Positions 50,426-59,313 of a DNA stretch of 59,313 nucleotides are shown here, piece after piece (within the stretch, counting starts at the first letter, position 1; each line of letters begins with the position of its first letter). Position numbers and translations under genes: made by a program. The notes under the pieces are model-generated. The model saw only the letters and a list, made by a program, of their open reading frames with translations. It had not been told where the DNA came from and made no database searches. This DNA is from Ligilactobacillus equi DSM 15833 = JCM 10991 (GTDB lineage: Bacteria > Bacillota > Bacilli > Lactobacillales > Lactobacillaceae), in contig NZ_BAMI01000006.1 in NCBI RefSeq assembly GCF_000615765.1, positions 1-59,313 of the forward strand, read 5' to 3'.

Positions 50426-51211
50426 TTAGTGACCTAGGTCCATGGTAAAGAGCGCTTGGCTCAATGCAATTTCACAGGGATCTGGATTACTATTTTGAAA
50501 AGTCACCGAACCTTGGGCACCTTCCGGCCGTAACCAACCACGTTTAGCTAATTGACGCTTAAGTTGTTGGGAAGCACCCTTTCCGCCATCAATAATTTCC
50601 ACCTCTGGGCCTACCAGTTCACGTAAGAGTGGTTTGACAAAAGGATAGTGGGTACATCCTAAAACCAAACTATCCATTTTAGGTAAGTAAGGCGCTAATA
50701 TATTAGCTAAGTAAGCTCTGGTTTCTGGCGCTTGAGTTTTACCAGCTTCCACTAATTCTACTAAATCAGGCGCTGGTAATCGGTGAATGGTGGCTTGGTC
50801 CTTAAATCGTGCAACTAAATCAGAAAATTTCTTTTCTCGCAAGGTTAACTCGGTAGCCATAACCACCACATCCCCCCCTTGCTCGTGTTTTACCGCCGGT
50901 TTGAGCGCTGGTTCTAAGCCAATGATGGGAATCTCAGGATACTTCCCCCGCAAATATTGAGCTGCAGCACTTGTAGCGGTATTACAGGCAATCACAATAG
51001 CCTTAACATCTTGGGTAAGAAAATCTTGAACAATTTTTTCACTCAAAGCACGGACTTCCGTCGTAGTCCGTGTCCCATAAGGAGCATTTTTAGAATCTCC
51101 AAGAAAAATAAAATCCTCCTGAGGCATGAGTTTGACCGCTTCTTTAAGGACACTGATGCCTCCCACACCCGAATCAAAAAAACCAATGGGCTTTTTTTGT
51201 TGTTCATTCAT
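50426..51211 (-). CDS. murI: Glutamate racemase
   Basis: 261-residue cofactor-free racemase supplying D-glutamate for peptidoglycan. Catalytic Cys residues are in VIACNTATSAA (near 73) and LGCTHYPF (near 184), and the N-terminal GFFDSGVGGISVLKE is typical. Also called racE. Monocistronic in this layout. Confidence 0.96.
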   Translation of the reverse strand: MNEQQKKPIGFFDSGVGGISVLKEAVKLMPQEDFIFLGDSKNAPYGTRTTTEVRALSEKIVQDFLTQDVKAIVIACNTATSAAAQYLRGKYPEIPIIGLEPALKPAVKHEQGGDVVVMATELTLREKKFSDLVARFKDQATIHRLPAPDLVELVEAGKTQAPETRAYLANILAPYLPKMDSLVLGCTHYPFVKPLLRELVGPEVEIIDGGKGASQQLKRQLAKRGWLRPEGAQGSVTFQNSNPDPCEIALSQALFTMDLGH

Positions 51212-51296
51212 AATTTTGATTACTTCTTTCTTTTGATTACTTTATAATTCAGTAATTCTGTCTTTTATTTTACTGACATTCTAACTTTAAAGCAAG

Positions 51297-51325
51297 CAAA
51301 AATGACTCACCGTTAAGTGAATCAT
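51297..51325 (-). terminator. Terminator after the M42 peptidase
   Basis: The minus strand forms TGATTCAC, a five-base loop, GGTGAGTCA and UUUUU. One G-U pair lies in the stem. Confidence 0.65.
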
Positions 51326-51375
51326 TTATTATTTAGAGCGAAAAACCCGCAATTTTAATGATGGTTCTGTTGACA

Positions 51376-52457
51376 TTAACCTAATTTAAAAGAGGCTAAT
51401 TTTTCTTGATTTAAATCTCTGATTAAAGCCAAAGCTAAATCTAACGATGCCTTGTAATCATGGTAGGAAGCAAAGCAATAAGCCGAATGTTCATAGCGCA
51501 CCGGAATACCAATCACAATGGTTGGCGCCCCATTTTCATAGTAGATAGCTGCACCGTCTTGTCCTCCACCAGTCCGCACTGAACGAGTGTAAGGAATGCC
51601 ATTTTGGTCAGCTAAATCACAGACATATTGTTGGAAAATAGGGTTAGGAATAAAGGTCGTATCCATATCACGTAACATCGGTCCTCGTTTCATACCGGTT
51701 TGTGATAGCCATTCAGGTTCAAATGTGTCGTCAGCTGGGCAAGACTCTAAAACAATCGCCACCTCAGGCTTAATCTTACGAGCCGTCACGTAGGCTCCTC
51801 GTAAGCCAACTTCTTCTTGGGAAGACAAGGCACAAACTACGTCGAAGTTGGTTTCTTGACCTTTTAATTCATCTAAAAGATTTACCATCACGGCTGCACC
51901 AAAACGATCATCGAAGTCTTTACCAAAAAATACTCCCGTTCGTTCATTGTAATCGCAGTCAACATCAACAAAGATAGGACAGCCAGTGTCAATTTTAAAA
52001 TCTTCTATCGTTTCTTGGCGACTTGATGAACCCACATCGATTTGCATATCAGCAATTTCAGGTAAACTATTTTTTTCTGCCGCAGTCATAAAATGAGGGG
52101 GTTTAGTCGCTACCACTCCAGGAACATATTGACCTTCCTTGTTACGAATTTTGACCTTGAGTCTGGTAAATTGTATTTAACCCAGCCACCTACCGGAACA
52201 AATTTCAAAGAACCGTTAGGACGCACAGCTTGAGTCATCAATCCCACCGCATCAGAGTGTGCATCAAGTTGAATAACCGGCCGATTCCCACGATTTTCTT
52301 TCTTACTTGCATAAACGTTTAGCATCCCATCAATTTCCACATCTGCCATATCTTTAACTTTATCGACAAACATTTCGACAAATTCTTGTTCAAAACCAGG
52401 AATCGCATTGGCATTGGAAAAATCCTTTAACATTTGAATTTGAGCTGCTTTTTCCAT
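51376..52457 (-). CDS. M42-family metallopeptidase, frameshifted
   Basis: Glutamyl-aminopeptidase/FrvX-type co-catalytic zinc peptidase, 360 residues after repair. Metal and catalytic residues lie in IQLDAHSDAVG, GKDFDDRFGAAVM, SSQEEVGLRGA and the C-terminal VRYEHSAYCFASYHD. One base is missing near 52156 (LPDSRVKIRNKEGQYVPG expected). The substrate peptide preference is unknown; PepA-like is possible. Confidence 0.9.
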
Positions 52458-52510
52458 TTACTCCACCTCTTCTAATCATTTACAAAGCACATTATAACAC
52501 AATTTTCAGC

Positions 52511-52536
52511 AAAAAAGCCCTCAAACTGAGGACTTT
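52511..52536 (-). terminator. Terminator after ctpA
   Basis: The minus strand forms AAGTCCTC, loop AGTTT, GAGGGCTT and a six-base U-run, just after the stop of the S41 protease gene. Confidence 0.8.
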
Positions 52537-52541
52537 TCCAT

Positions 52542-53978
52542 CTACTCTTGAACTACTGTTTTCAGAGCCTCATCATAAGCTGGATCAGTATCACCAAGCT
52601 TTTGAGAAACTTTCTCTTCGATTTTTGTAACTGTTGCTTTAGTAGCTTGGCCGTTTACATCGAGACCATTTTCACTTTGAAATTTTTGAACGGCCGCGTT
52701 AGTATCTTGACCATAGTAGCCATTAGCTTTGCCATTAAAGTATCCTAAGTACTTGAGGAACATCTGTAAAGTTTTAACCTGCTTAGAAACTTGCCCTTCC
52801 TTATAGATCTTTGTGGTATCAATGAAAGCCAAGTAAGCTACTTCTGGATAATCTGCCTTAATATCTGGCTCAATACCTTTCTTGTGAATCCAAGTACCAT
52901 TAGCTGTTAGCCATTTAGCAATCGTTAACTTCAATTCAGTGCCATTTTTAAATTCTTGCGTTGTTTGCACAGTCCCCTTACCGTATGTCTTAGCACCAAT
53001 CAACTTGATATGCCCTGACTCATTCAAGGCGGCAGAGAAAATTTCAGCTGCGGACGCTGAGTTCCCATTGACCAAGATGACAGTTGGTTCGGTCACTTTA
53101 AAGCCCTTGTCAAATTTTTTGCCAGCGGTATAAGTTTCGACCTTACCACTACGATCTTTGACCCGCATAATCTTTTGTCCGTTTTTCAAGAACATGGAAG
53201 ACATGGATAAAGCTTGGTCCATTAGCCCACCAGGGTTATTACGCATATCAACTACAAAGGCACTTACTCCTTGCTTACGTAATTTCTTAATAGCAGTTTT
53301 AAATTCCTTAGTTGTATTAGTAGAGAAAGTTGTCACCTCTAAGTAACCTACTTTGTGACCGTCTTTTTTTATAAGCTTAGCATTGACCGTGTGAATTGGA
53401 ATCTTTGCTCGCGTTAATGTCTTGTTAAATACTTGGTCGCCCCGCTTGATAGTTACGGTAACCTTAGTGCCAATCTTTCCTCGAATTTTAGTAACTACTT
53501 TATCTAAAGCTTGTCCTTTAACTGACTTTCCATTAACTTTTAATAAGATATCGTCAGTCTTTAACCCGGCTTTTTGGGCTGGGGTACCAGTAATAGCTGA
53601 AGAAATTTTGATATATTCACCAGCTTTTTGAACTTGTGCTCCAATCCCCGAAAAACTCGAATCAATGGTATTATTCAAGCTTTCCGTCTCTGCTTTATTG
53701 AGGTACTCCGTAAATTGATCATCTAAACTTTCAATCATCCCGTCGATAGCTCCTTGCTCTAATTTAGAACTTGGAACTTTCTTATAATAATTGTAGTAAA
53801 GCGTTTGGTAAACGGTTGCGACCTTACCCAAAGAGCGGTAAGCGTCGTTGGCGACTTGAAGTTGGTGACGGACAAGGCCAAACATTAACCCTCCACCCAA
53901 CAATAAGCCTAAAATACCAGTTAAAATCAAGTGCTTAAGTTGGTAACTCCGCTTTATTTTCTGTGGTTTTGCTGCCAT
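52542..53978 (-). CDS. ctpA: C-terminal processing protease (S41 family)
   Basis: 478-residue surface protease. It has an N-terminal membrane anchor (about 12-34), a PDZ domain (about 95-180), an S41 catalytic domain with the Ser in GNSASAAEIF and Lys in GAKTYGKGTVQTT, and a C-terminal peptidoglycan-binding domain with LKYLGYFNGKANGYYG. The last domain should hold it to the wall. yozE ends 13 bases upstream. Confidence 0.93.
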   Translation of the reverse strand: MAAKPQKIKRSYQLKHLILTGILGLLLGGGLMFGLVRHQLQVANDAYRSLGKVATVYQTLYYNYYKKVPSSKLEQGAIDGMIESLDDQFTEYLNKAETESLNNTIDSSFSGIGAQVQKAGEYIKISSAITGTPAQKAGLKTDDILLKVNGKSVKGQALDKVVTKIRGKIGTKVTVTIKRGDQVFNKTLTRAKIPIHTVNAKLIKKDGHKVGYLEVTTFSTNTTKEFKTAIKKLRKQGVSAFVVDMRNNPGGLMDQALSMSSMFLKNGQKIMRVKDRSGKVETYTAGKKFDKGFKVTEPTVILVNGNSASAAEIFSAALNESGHIKLIGAKTYGKGTVQTTQEFKNGTELKLTIAKWLTANGTWIHKKGIEPDIKADYPEVAYLAFIDTTKIYKEGQVSKQVKTLQMFLKYLGYFNGKANGYYGQDTNAAVQKFQSENGLDVNGQATKATVTKIEEKVSQKLGDTDPAYDEALKTVVQE

Positions 53979-53991
53979 ATTTTATCCTTCT

Positions 53992-54207
53992 TTACTGTTG
54001 ATATTGTTGCCAGACCTCATCAAAGATGGTCATACTTGGGAGATAACCGGCATTTAATTCTAAATATTCCGAAACTTCTTCATAAGTCCGCGCTTGTTTC
54101 GGAAAAGCCTGGTCAAAAAAAGCATTATTGGCAAACTGAGAAATTTCATCATGAGCATGCGGATTTCGCAAGGTCATAAGATATTGGTAAAAACTTTGAC
54201 TACGCAT
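53992..54207 (-). CDS. YozE family protein (UPF0346)
   Basis: 71-residue protein, MRSQSFYQYLMTLR..., of the YozE SAM-like family found across Firmicutes. The function is unknown. It lies between ypmS-like and ctpA-like genes, 7 bases after the former, in the common lactobacillar order. Confidence 0.88.
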   Translation of the reverse strand: MRSQSFYQYLMTLRNPHAHDEISQFANNAFFDQAFPKQARTYEEVSEYLELNAGYLPSMTIFDEVWQQYQQ

Positions 54208-54214
54208 ACTTCAC

Positions 54215-54823
54215 CTACTTAATTGAATCCAGTGGGATGTTAACTTCAAATAAGAACTTATTATTTGGTACATCAAGCTGCTTACCTTTGAGCACAATAC
54301 CTTGTTTCTTGGTAAATTGGTTCAAATTTAACGTTAACGTTGCTTTCTTGGTATTAATCGTAACCCCTTTACTAAGGTCATAATTATTTTTGATATATCC
54401 TAAGATAAAACTTGCCGGTGCATTTAAAGAACCCACTGCTACAGACTTAGCTTGTAACACAATATTACCATTCTTATCTAATTTAGGAATGGTGTAAAGT
54501 GAAAAAGAAATGTTTTTTCCCAAAACCTTGGTCGTTCCCATTAAAATAGCTGAATCATTTAAAATAAACCGATACTTAATCTTTTGTTTCTTTTGACTTT
54601 GACGAAGATAGTAATTAATAGTCGCTTGAAGCTGCTTTTTGTCCATCGAAACGTCGATTTTTGTATAATCATTTGTCGGTAGCTTGGTTTGTTCCATTTT
54701 TACTTGAGCTTCACTTGGAGTGATTACTTTAGAGATTACAGTCCCACTTACCAAAAACAAAGTAGCTACTAAAATAATAAAGGCCCATTTCCAAAAATTA
54801 ACAGTTTGCTTTTTCACTTGCAT
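54215..54823 (-). CDS. YpmS family membrane-anchored protein (DUF2140)
   Basis: 202-residue protein with one N-terminal anchor (about 9-31) and an extracellular domain containing SMDKKQLQATINYYLRQSQKK and ending in VNIPLDSIK. The family has no assigned reaction. ATG 54823 is chosen over GTG 54838; GGAAAG is at a better distance. It follows the SGNH hydrolase closely, as in other Firmicutes. Confidence 0.85.
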   Translation of the reverse strand: MQVKKQTVNFWKWAFIILVATLFLVSGTVISKVITPSEAQVKMEQTKLPTNDYTKIDVSMDKKQLQATINYYLRQSQKKQKIKYRFILNDSAILMGTTKVLGKNISFSLYTIPKLDKNGNIVLQAKSVAVGSLNAPASFILGYIKNNYDLSKGVTINTKKATLTLNLNQFTKKQGIVLKGKQLDVPNNKFLFEVNIPLDSIK

Positions 54824-54842
54824 ATTTTGTCTTTCCACTTTT

Positions 54843-55705
54843 TCACCCCATCCACGTTTTCTTATGCTTTATCATAACCTTATAGAGTCGACTTGTCATG
54901 TAACGGTACCCCTTATCGTTGGGGTGAAAGTGATCATCACTCGAAAGATAATCATTTTTTCTTCTTCATCTGCCAACATCTTCTCCACTTTAGTCGATGA
55001 AGTTTTATTTAAATCAAGTTGCGATTCTTTCTTGAGCTGTGTTTGATCCTTATTGAGATACTGTCCTTGAGAAAGACGGTCATTAATATCAACAAAATAA
55101 ATATTACCATCATTTTCCGCTTGCTCTAAAGCAATATCATTCCAATCAGCTGTGTATTTAGGTAAATCTTGAATCGTTGGAAAATAAACATAAAAAGGAT
55201 TGTAGATTGAAAACAAGAATATTGGCGCTTTAGGATTGTAGTATCGCACGGTCCTGATTAAAGCTTGCAATTTTTTTTGATAACTCTTTTTTTCCTTGGG
55301 CATAACCCCATCTAATTGATCTGTCAGCATCAACATGAAGTTATCTTGAATTACCTTCATCATATCATTTCCACCCACGGTCATGGTAATCACATCCGCC
55401 TGTGCCAAGGCCTTTTGAATTTTGGTGCTATTCTTGACTCTCGTCATGATTTGATCTGAGCGGTCACCCACCTTACCAAAATTCTGTGTCTTAACCTTAG
55501 CTTTTTGCTTTTTGTCTAAATCCTGCTTAATCAAGCCGACATAGCCTCCATTATGGTGGGTATCACCTTGCCCATAAGTCAAAGAATCTCCGACAGCAAC
55601 CAAGTTAATTGTCTTGGCTTCAGCTATCCGCACTGGTAAATTAAAAGCTAACCAAAAGCACACTCCCATCAAAAGTATGACCATACTTTTAGATAACTTA
55701 TTCAT
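54843..55705 (-). CDS. SGNH/GDSL-family hydrolase, frameshifted
   Basis: Secreted or anchored lipase/esterase-like protein of 287 residues after repair. A signal segment (about 7-30) ends in AEA. Block I AVGDSLTYGQG holds the Ser, block III VGGNDMM follows, and block V is DDHFHPNDKGY, with the catalytic Asp-His. Block V is out of frame as given, because one A is missing in an A-run near 54958; restoring it reads LSSDDHFHPN and ends at TGA 54843. ATG 55705 follows GGAGGAAAG and overlaps folA by 8 bases. Confidence 0.88.
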
Positions 55706-56207
55706 AAACTTCTTTCCTCCGTTGGTAGACCACAAAATCATGAGCATACTGATTTTTAGCATCCACAACACCTGGCGTCCGACTAATTTCTTCAAATTGA
55801 TCATAGTCCAGTGCCACCATCTTGGTATCAGCAGGAAAGACCCCTTGAATCTCAGTTTTATGCAAAATCTCAACCTGGTCTTTTAAAAGTTCAAACAGTC
55901 CTGCACCACCAATAACTGCGATTTCTTGATCTTGGTGCGCCTTAATCCAGGCTTGGAGCTCCACAAAATTATGAACTAAAATTAATTGGTCTGACTCAAC
56001 ACCTAAATCCTTTTGGTGAGTTAAAACCACATGAAGTCTCCCTGGCAAAAGCTTAGGAAATGAAGCAAAGGTCGTTTTCCCCATAATCATGGGATGCCCC
56101 ATAGTAACTTTTTTAAAATATGCTAAATCATCTGGTAAATGCCAAGGTAGGTGACCTTGGTAACCAATATTATGAGCTTTATCTTCTGCCCACACAAACA
56201 TTAACAT
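55698..56207 (-). CDS. folA: Dihydrofolate reductase
   Basis: 169-residue enzyme reducing dihydrofolate with NADPH. It has NIGYQGHLPWHLPDDLAYFK at the active site, GKTTFASFPKLLPGR for NADPH and VIGGAGLFELL. It follows thyA by 11 bases; together they regenerate tetrahydrofolate during dTMP synthesis. Confidence 0.96.
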   Translation of the reverse strand: MLMFVWAEDKAHNIGYQGHLPWHLPDDLAYFKKVTMGHPMIMGKTTFASFPKLLPGRLHVVLTHQKDLGVESDQLILVHNFVELQAWIKAHQDQEIAVIGGAGLFELLKDQVEILHKTEIQGVFPADTKMVALDYDQFEEISRTPGVVDAKNQYAHDFVVYQRRKEVYE

Positions 56208-56218
56208 TCAATTCCTCC

Positions 56219-57175
56219 TTAAACCGCCACCGGTGCTTTAATAGCAGGGGCTGGATCGTAATTTTTAACCTTGATATCTTTGACATCATAATCAAAAACA
56301 GATTGTTTGTCGGGGTTTAACCACAATCGTGGAATCTTCTCACTTGGTGTGCGCCCTAATTGCTCCTGCACCTGGGTAATATGATTCTTGTAAATGTGAG
56401 CATCTCCTAAAGTGTGTACAAATTCTCCAACTTCTAAGCCACATTCTTTAGCAATAAGGTGTGTTAATAAAGCATAAGAAGCTATATTAAACGGTACTCC
56501 TAAGAAAATATCACCACTTCTTTGGTAAAGTTGACATGATAGCTTACCATTGGCCACATAAAATTGGAAAAGGCTATGACAAGGGGGTAAAGCACTTGTT
56601 GGTACAGATTCTGGATTCCAAGCAGTCACAATTAAGCGCCGAGAATTGGGGTTAGTTTTAATATCATTAATTACATTTTTGATTTGATCAATAGTTTCAC
56701 CTTGACTTGTTTTCCATTGCCGCCACTGAGCCCCGTAAACATCCCCTAAGTTCCCATACTTTTGGGCAAAGTCATCATCAGCTACAATTTTTTGACAGAA
56801 CTTTACCTTTTCAGCTTGGTATACTTGGTTAAAATCTACATCTGTTTGGGCACGCAAGCCAAAATCGGTCATGTCAGGACCATGATACTCAGGACTCTCT
56901 ACCCAATTTTTAAAGGCCCACTCATCCCAAATATGGTTTTTATGTTTAAGTAAATACTGGATATTAGTATCACCTTTTAAGAACCATAGTAATTCACTTT
57001 TAATTAGACCAAAAGCCACTTTCTTGGTAGTTAACAAGGGAAAACCTTGACTCAAGTCAAAACGCATCTGATAACCAAATAAACTTTTCGTTCCAGTATT
57101 AGTCCGGTCATCTTTATCATATCCGTGATCTAAAACATCGCGGATTAATTGTAGATATGGTTCTTCTAAACTCAT
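56219..57175 (-). CDS. thyA: Thymidylate synthase
   Basis: 318-residue enzyme that methylates dUMP to dTMP. The catalytic Cys lies in [13 protein letters not shown] and substrate residues in [20 protein letters not shown]; the [10 protein letters not shown] block is intact. ATG 57175 has AAGGAGA upstream; the longer ORF to 57214 overlaps the ABC-F gene and is not family-like. The length matches the long-form thymidylate synthase of Lactobacillus casei. Confidence 0.96.
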   Translation of the reverse strand: MSLEEPYLQLIRDVLDHGYDKDDRTNTGTKSLFGYQMRFDLSQGFPLLTTKKVAFGLIKSELLWFLKGDTNIQYLLKHKNHIWDEWAFKNWVESPEYHGPDMTDFGLRAQTDVDFNQVYQAEKVKFCQKIVADDDFAQKYGNLGDVYGAQWRQWKTSQGETIDQIKNVINDIKTNPNSRRLIVTAWNPESVPTSALPPCHSLFQFYVANGKLSCQLYQRSGDIFLGVPFNIASYALLTHLIAKECGLEVGEFVHTLGDAHIYKNHITQVQEQLGRTPSEKIPRLWLNPDKQSVFDYDVKDIKVKNYDPAPAIKAPVAV

Positions 57176-57186
57176 CAAATCTCTCC

Positions 57187-59072
57187 TTATACATACTGGC
57201 TGAGTTCTTCCCAACGCTCCATTTTTTCTAAACTTTGAACTTCCAGGTCATCAATTTGTGCCTGAAGCTCTCCTAGTTTTCCGTAGTCGGTTCCTGGGGT
57301 TTGTTCCATTTCTGCTTGAAGCTGGGCTTGTTTTTCCTCCAAAGCTTCAATTTCACCCTCTAATTTATCGTATTCAATCTGTTCGGCATAAGTTAATTTG
57401 GTCTTAACTTTCGCTTTTTCTGCTACTTCTTCCGTCACTGCCACCTTAACCTTAGTTGGCTTCTTCTTGCTAGTATTCAAAGTCTTAGCGAGGTATTCTG
57501 TAAAGAGCCCATTATAATGGTCAATTTGTGCCTGCCCTTGGAAAACCAAAAGGTTATCAGCTACCTTGTCTAAGAAGTAACGATCGTGAGAAACGGTGAT
57601 AACCGTACCATTAAAATTATCCAGGTAATCTTCTAAAACCGTTAAAGTCCCAATATCCAGGTCATTTGTTGGTTCATCTAAGAGTAAGACATTTGGCTGT
57701 TCCATCAACAACTTCAAAAGATAGAGACGTCGTTTTTCCCCTCCGGAAAGCTTACGAATCAAAGTACCATGCATAAACCTTGGGAAGAGAAATTGTTCCA
57801 GTAAGCTCGTGGTTGAAATTCGTTCACCGTCAGCACCAATTACACCCTGACCCACCTCATCTAGGTAGCAATTACTCGCTTATCTTCCGGAATCTCTTCG
57901 GTTTGTTGCCGATAGTATCCTAAGCGCACCGTCTCTCCTTGAATTCGAAGACCGGAGTCCAGTTTAATTTCACCTGCTAAAGCATTAAGAAAGGAAGATT
58001 TACCTGCACCGTTAACCCCAGTAATCCCAATTCTCTGTCCTCCCTGAACTAGAAGATTAAAGTTTTTGATAATCGGATGATCACCTAAAGTCAAAGTCGC
58101 ATCTTGAAATTCAAGAACTTTCTTACCTAAACGTTGTTGGCCCAAATTAATATCCACTTTGCCATCAACTTGCAAGGTGTGAAGGTTCTCCTTGAGATCA
58201 TTGAAACGATTAATTCGTGCTTGTTGTTTAGTAGAACGAGCCTTAGCCCCCGTTCGCATCCAAGCTAATTCTTTTTTATAAAGCTGATTTTGTTTGTGTT
58301 CTGCCGTAATTTCTCTTTCGACCCGTTCAGCTTTTTGTTGTACAAAATCTTCGTAGTTACCGGTGTAAGCATAAAGTTTCCCAAAAGACAATTCAAAAAT
58401 TTGCGTGGCTACTTGATCTAAAAAGTAACGATCGTGGGTTACTACTAACAAAGCTCCCTTATAGGACTGTAAATATTCTTCAAGCCACTTAATCGAATCG
58501 AAGTCCAGATGATTAGTTGGTTCATCCAAAATTAAAAGGTCAGGTGCCTGAATTAAAACCTGGGCCATCCCAACACGCTTCTTTTGGCCCCCAGAAAGAA
58601 TCCCAATCTGTTGGTCCATATCATTGACATGTAACTGGCTTAAAATCGTGGCAATATTACTTTCCACGTTCCAGGCATCTTCTTGGTCCATTTCCCTGGA
58701 TAACTTATCAAATTGAGCCTGTAATTTTTCATCTTCAGGATTAGCGCTATATTTAGCTAACACTTCCTCATAACGACGAATCGTTTGAAAAACCGGACCC
58801 GCCCCGTCAAAGATAGCTTGACGAATGGTCTTATCCTCATCCAAAACTGGTTGTTGCATCAAGTAACCAATGGTGTAGTCATTTGGAGCAATTAGCTCTC
58901 CACTATCAGCTGGGTCTAGACCAGCCAAAGCATTTAGCATTGTGGTCTTACCTGAACCGTTTGTACCAATCAAACCAATGCGGTCACCCTCGTTAATGAT
59001 GAAATTGACATCTTCAAATAAAGTTTTTTCACCATAAGTTTTGGTTAAATTTTCTACCCGTAAGGTTTGCAT
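57187..59072 (-). CDS. ABC-F family ATPase (Uup-like), frameshifted
   Basis: Two-cassette soluble ATPase that acts on ribosomes in known relatives. Cassette 1 has [11 protein letters not shown] and [13 protein letters not shown]; cassette 2 has [11 protein letters not shown] and [15 protein letters not shown]-terminal coiled coil, rich in Glu and Gln (about 555-625), is the Uup mark. One base is missing near 57868 ([12 protein letters not shown] expected). Restored length is 628 residues. It lies between cca and thyA. Confidence 0.9.
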
Positions 59073-59141
59073 TCTATCTCACTCTTTTCATTTTATCAAA
59101 AATTATTGCTCTTATTATAACATTATCTCTGTCCTTTGACC

Positions 59142-59176
59142 AAAAATAAGAGCCAAGAATTCACTCCTGACTCTCA
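59142..59176 (-). terminator. Terminator after cca
   Basis: The minus strand forms AGAGTCAGG, a loop, CTTGGCTCT and a U-run, directly after the cca stop. Confidence 0.7.
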
Positions 59177-59180
59177 CCTT

Positions 59181-59313
59181 TTATTTAGTAGCTAAAGCCG
59201 CTAACAACGTAGTTTTCTCATTGAGTAGCCGCCCCAAGAGAACCTCTTTTTCTAGAAAAGCTAAAATTTTTCCTAAGCCTGGGCCCGGCTTAATGCCCGC
59301 TTCCTTAATAAGG
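59181..59313 (-). CDS. cca: CCA-adding enzyme, C-terminal end only
   Basis: 44 codons to the right edge, ending AALATK. The sequence KEAGIKPGPGLGKILAFLE matches the C-terminal domain of bacterial CCA-adding nucleotidyltransferase, which completes tRNA 3' ends. The small size limits certainty. It would be upstream of the ABC-F gene on the same strand. Confidence 0.75.
   Translation of the reverse strand, partial: LIKEAGIKPGPGLGKILAFLEKEVLLGRLLNEKTTLLAALATK

Overview
The window reads as a chromosome segment of a moderately AT-rich lactic acid bacterium of the family Lactobacillaceae. The evidence is the accessory-Sec serine-rich adhesin, a PyrR-attenuated pyr operon, KtrAB, a manganese-dependent pyrophosphatase, DUF4931, YozE and YpmS proteins, divergent parEC/plsY, HslVU, and a tRNA-Thr with an AGU anticodon. 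I cannot name the species. Nearly all genes lie on the minus strand; the plus strand carries only an IS30 relic, a 6S-like RNA, rqcH and plsY. Layout in window order: 1-3161, the N-terminal part of a serine-rich repeat surface protein, running off the left edge; 3421-4104, an L,D-transpeptidase; 4267-5204, a decayed IS30-family element; 5481-8530, a GAF-GGDEF diguanylate cyclase and the KtrA/KtrB potassium system; 8602-19592, the pyrimidine operon pyrR-pyrP-pyrB-pyrC-carA-carB-pyrD-pyrF-pyrE with a strong promoter, two PyrR-type attenuators and a terminator; 19623-26463, rluD-like, lspA, trmFO, topA, dprA and a phosphoesterase; 26463-30936, DUF4931, a HAD phosphatase, an AEC transporter, an aminotransferase and a DeoR regulator; 31350-31552, a probable 6S RNA; 31553-38872, a tyrosine phosphatase, ppaC, a LysR regulator, tpx, a membrane GGDEF protein, lepB, DegV and MarR; 39013-40698, rqcH; 40739-46918, an amino acid permease with a possible leader peptide, then parC and parE; 47092-49753, plsY and hslUV; then tRNA-Thr, murI, an M42 peptidase, ctpA, yozE, ypmS, an SGNH hydrolase, folA, thyA, an ABC-F ATPase and the end of cca. 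The pyr genes together encode de novo UMP synthesis from bicarbonate, glutamine and aspartate, plus uracil import, under PyrR control. thyA and folA form a linked dTMP/folate pair. Most of the rest is housekeeping: topoisomerases, lipid synthesis, protein export and quality control. The most striking property of the sequence itself is that 13 otherwise normal genes are broken by 15 small deletions and no insertions (single bases at 14 sites, two bases at one). Restoring the missing bases makes every gene length a multiple of three and restores family motifs. I read this as base-contraction error in the assembly rather than gene decay, but five of the nine pyr genes are affected, so it should be checked. 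I did not find a convincing wholly new system. The best leads are the uncharacterised binding region and tandem upstream repeats of the adhesin, a putative leader peptide before the permease, a CtsR-like site at hslV together with an unusual HslV N-terminus, and the 6S-like RNA.
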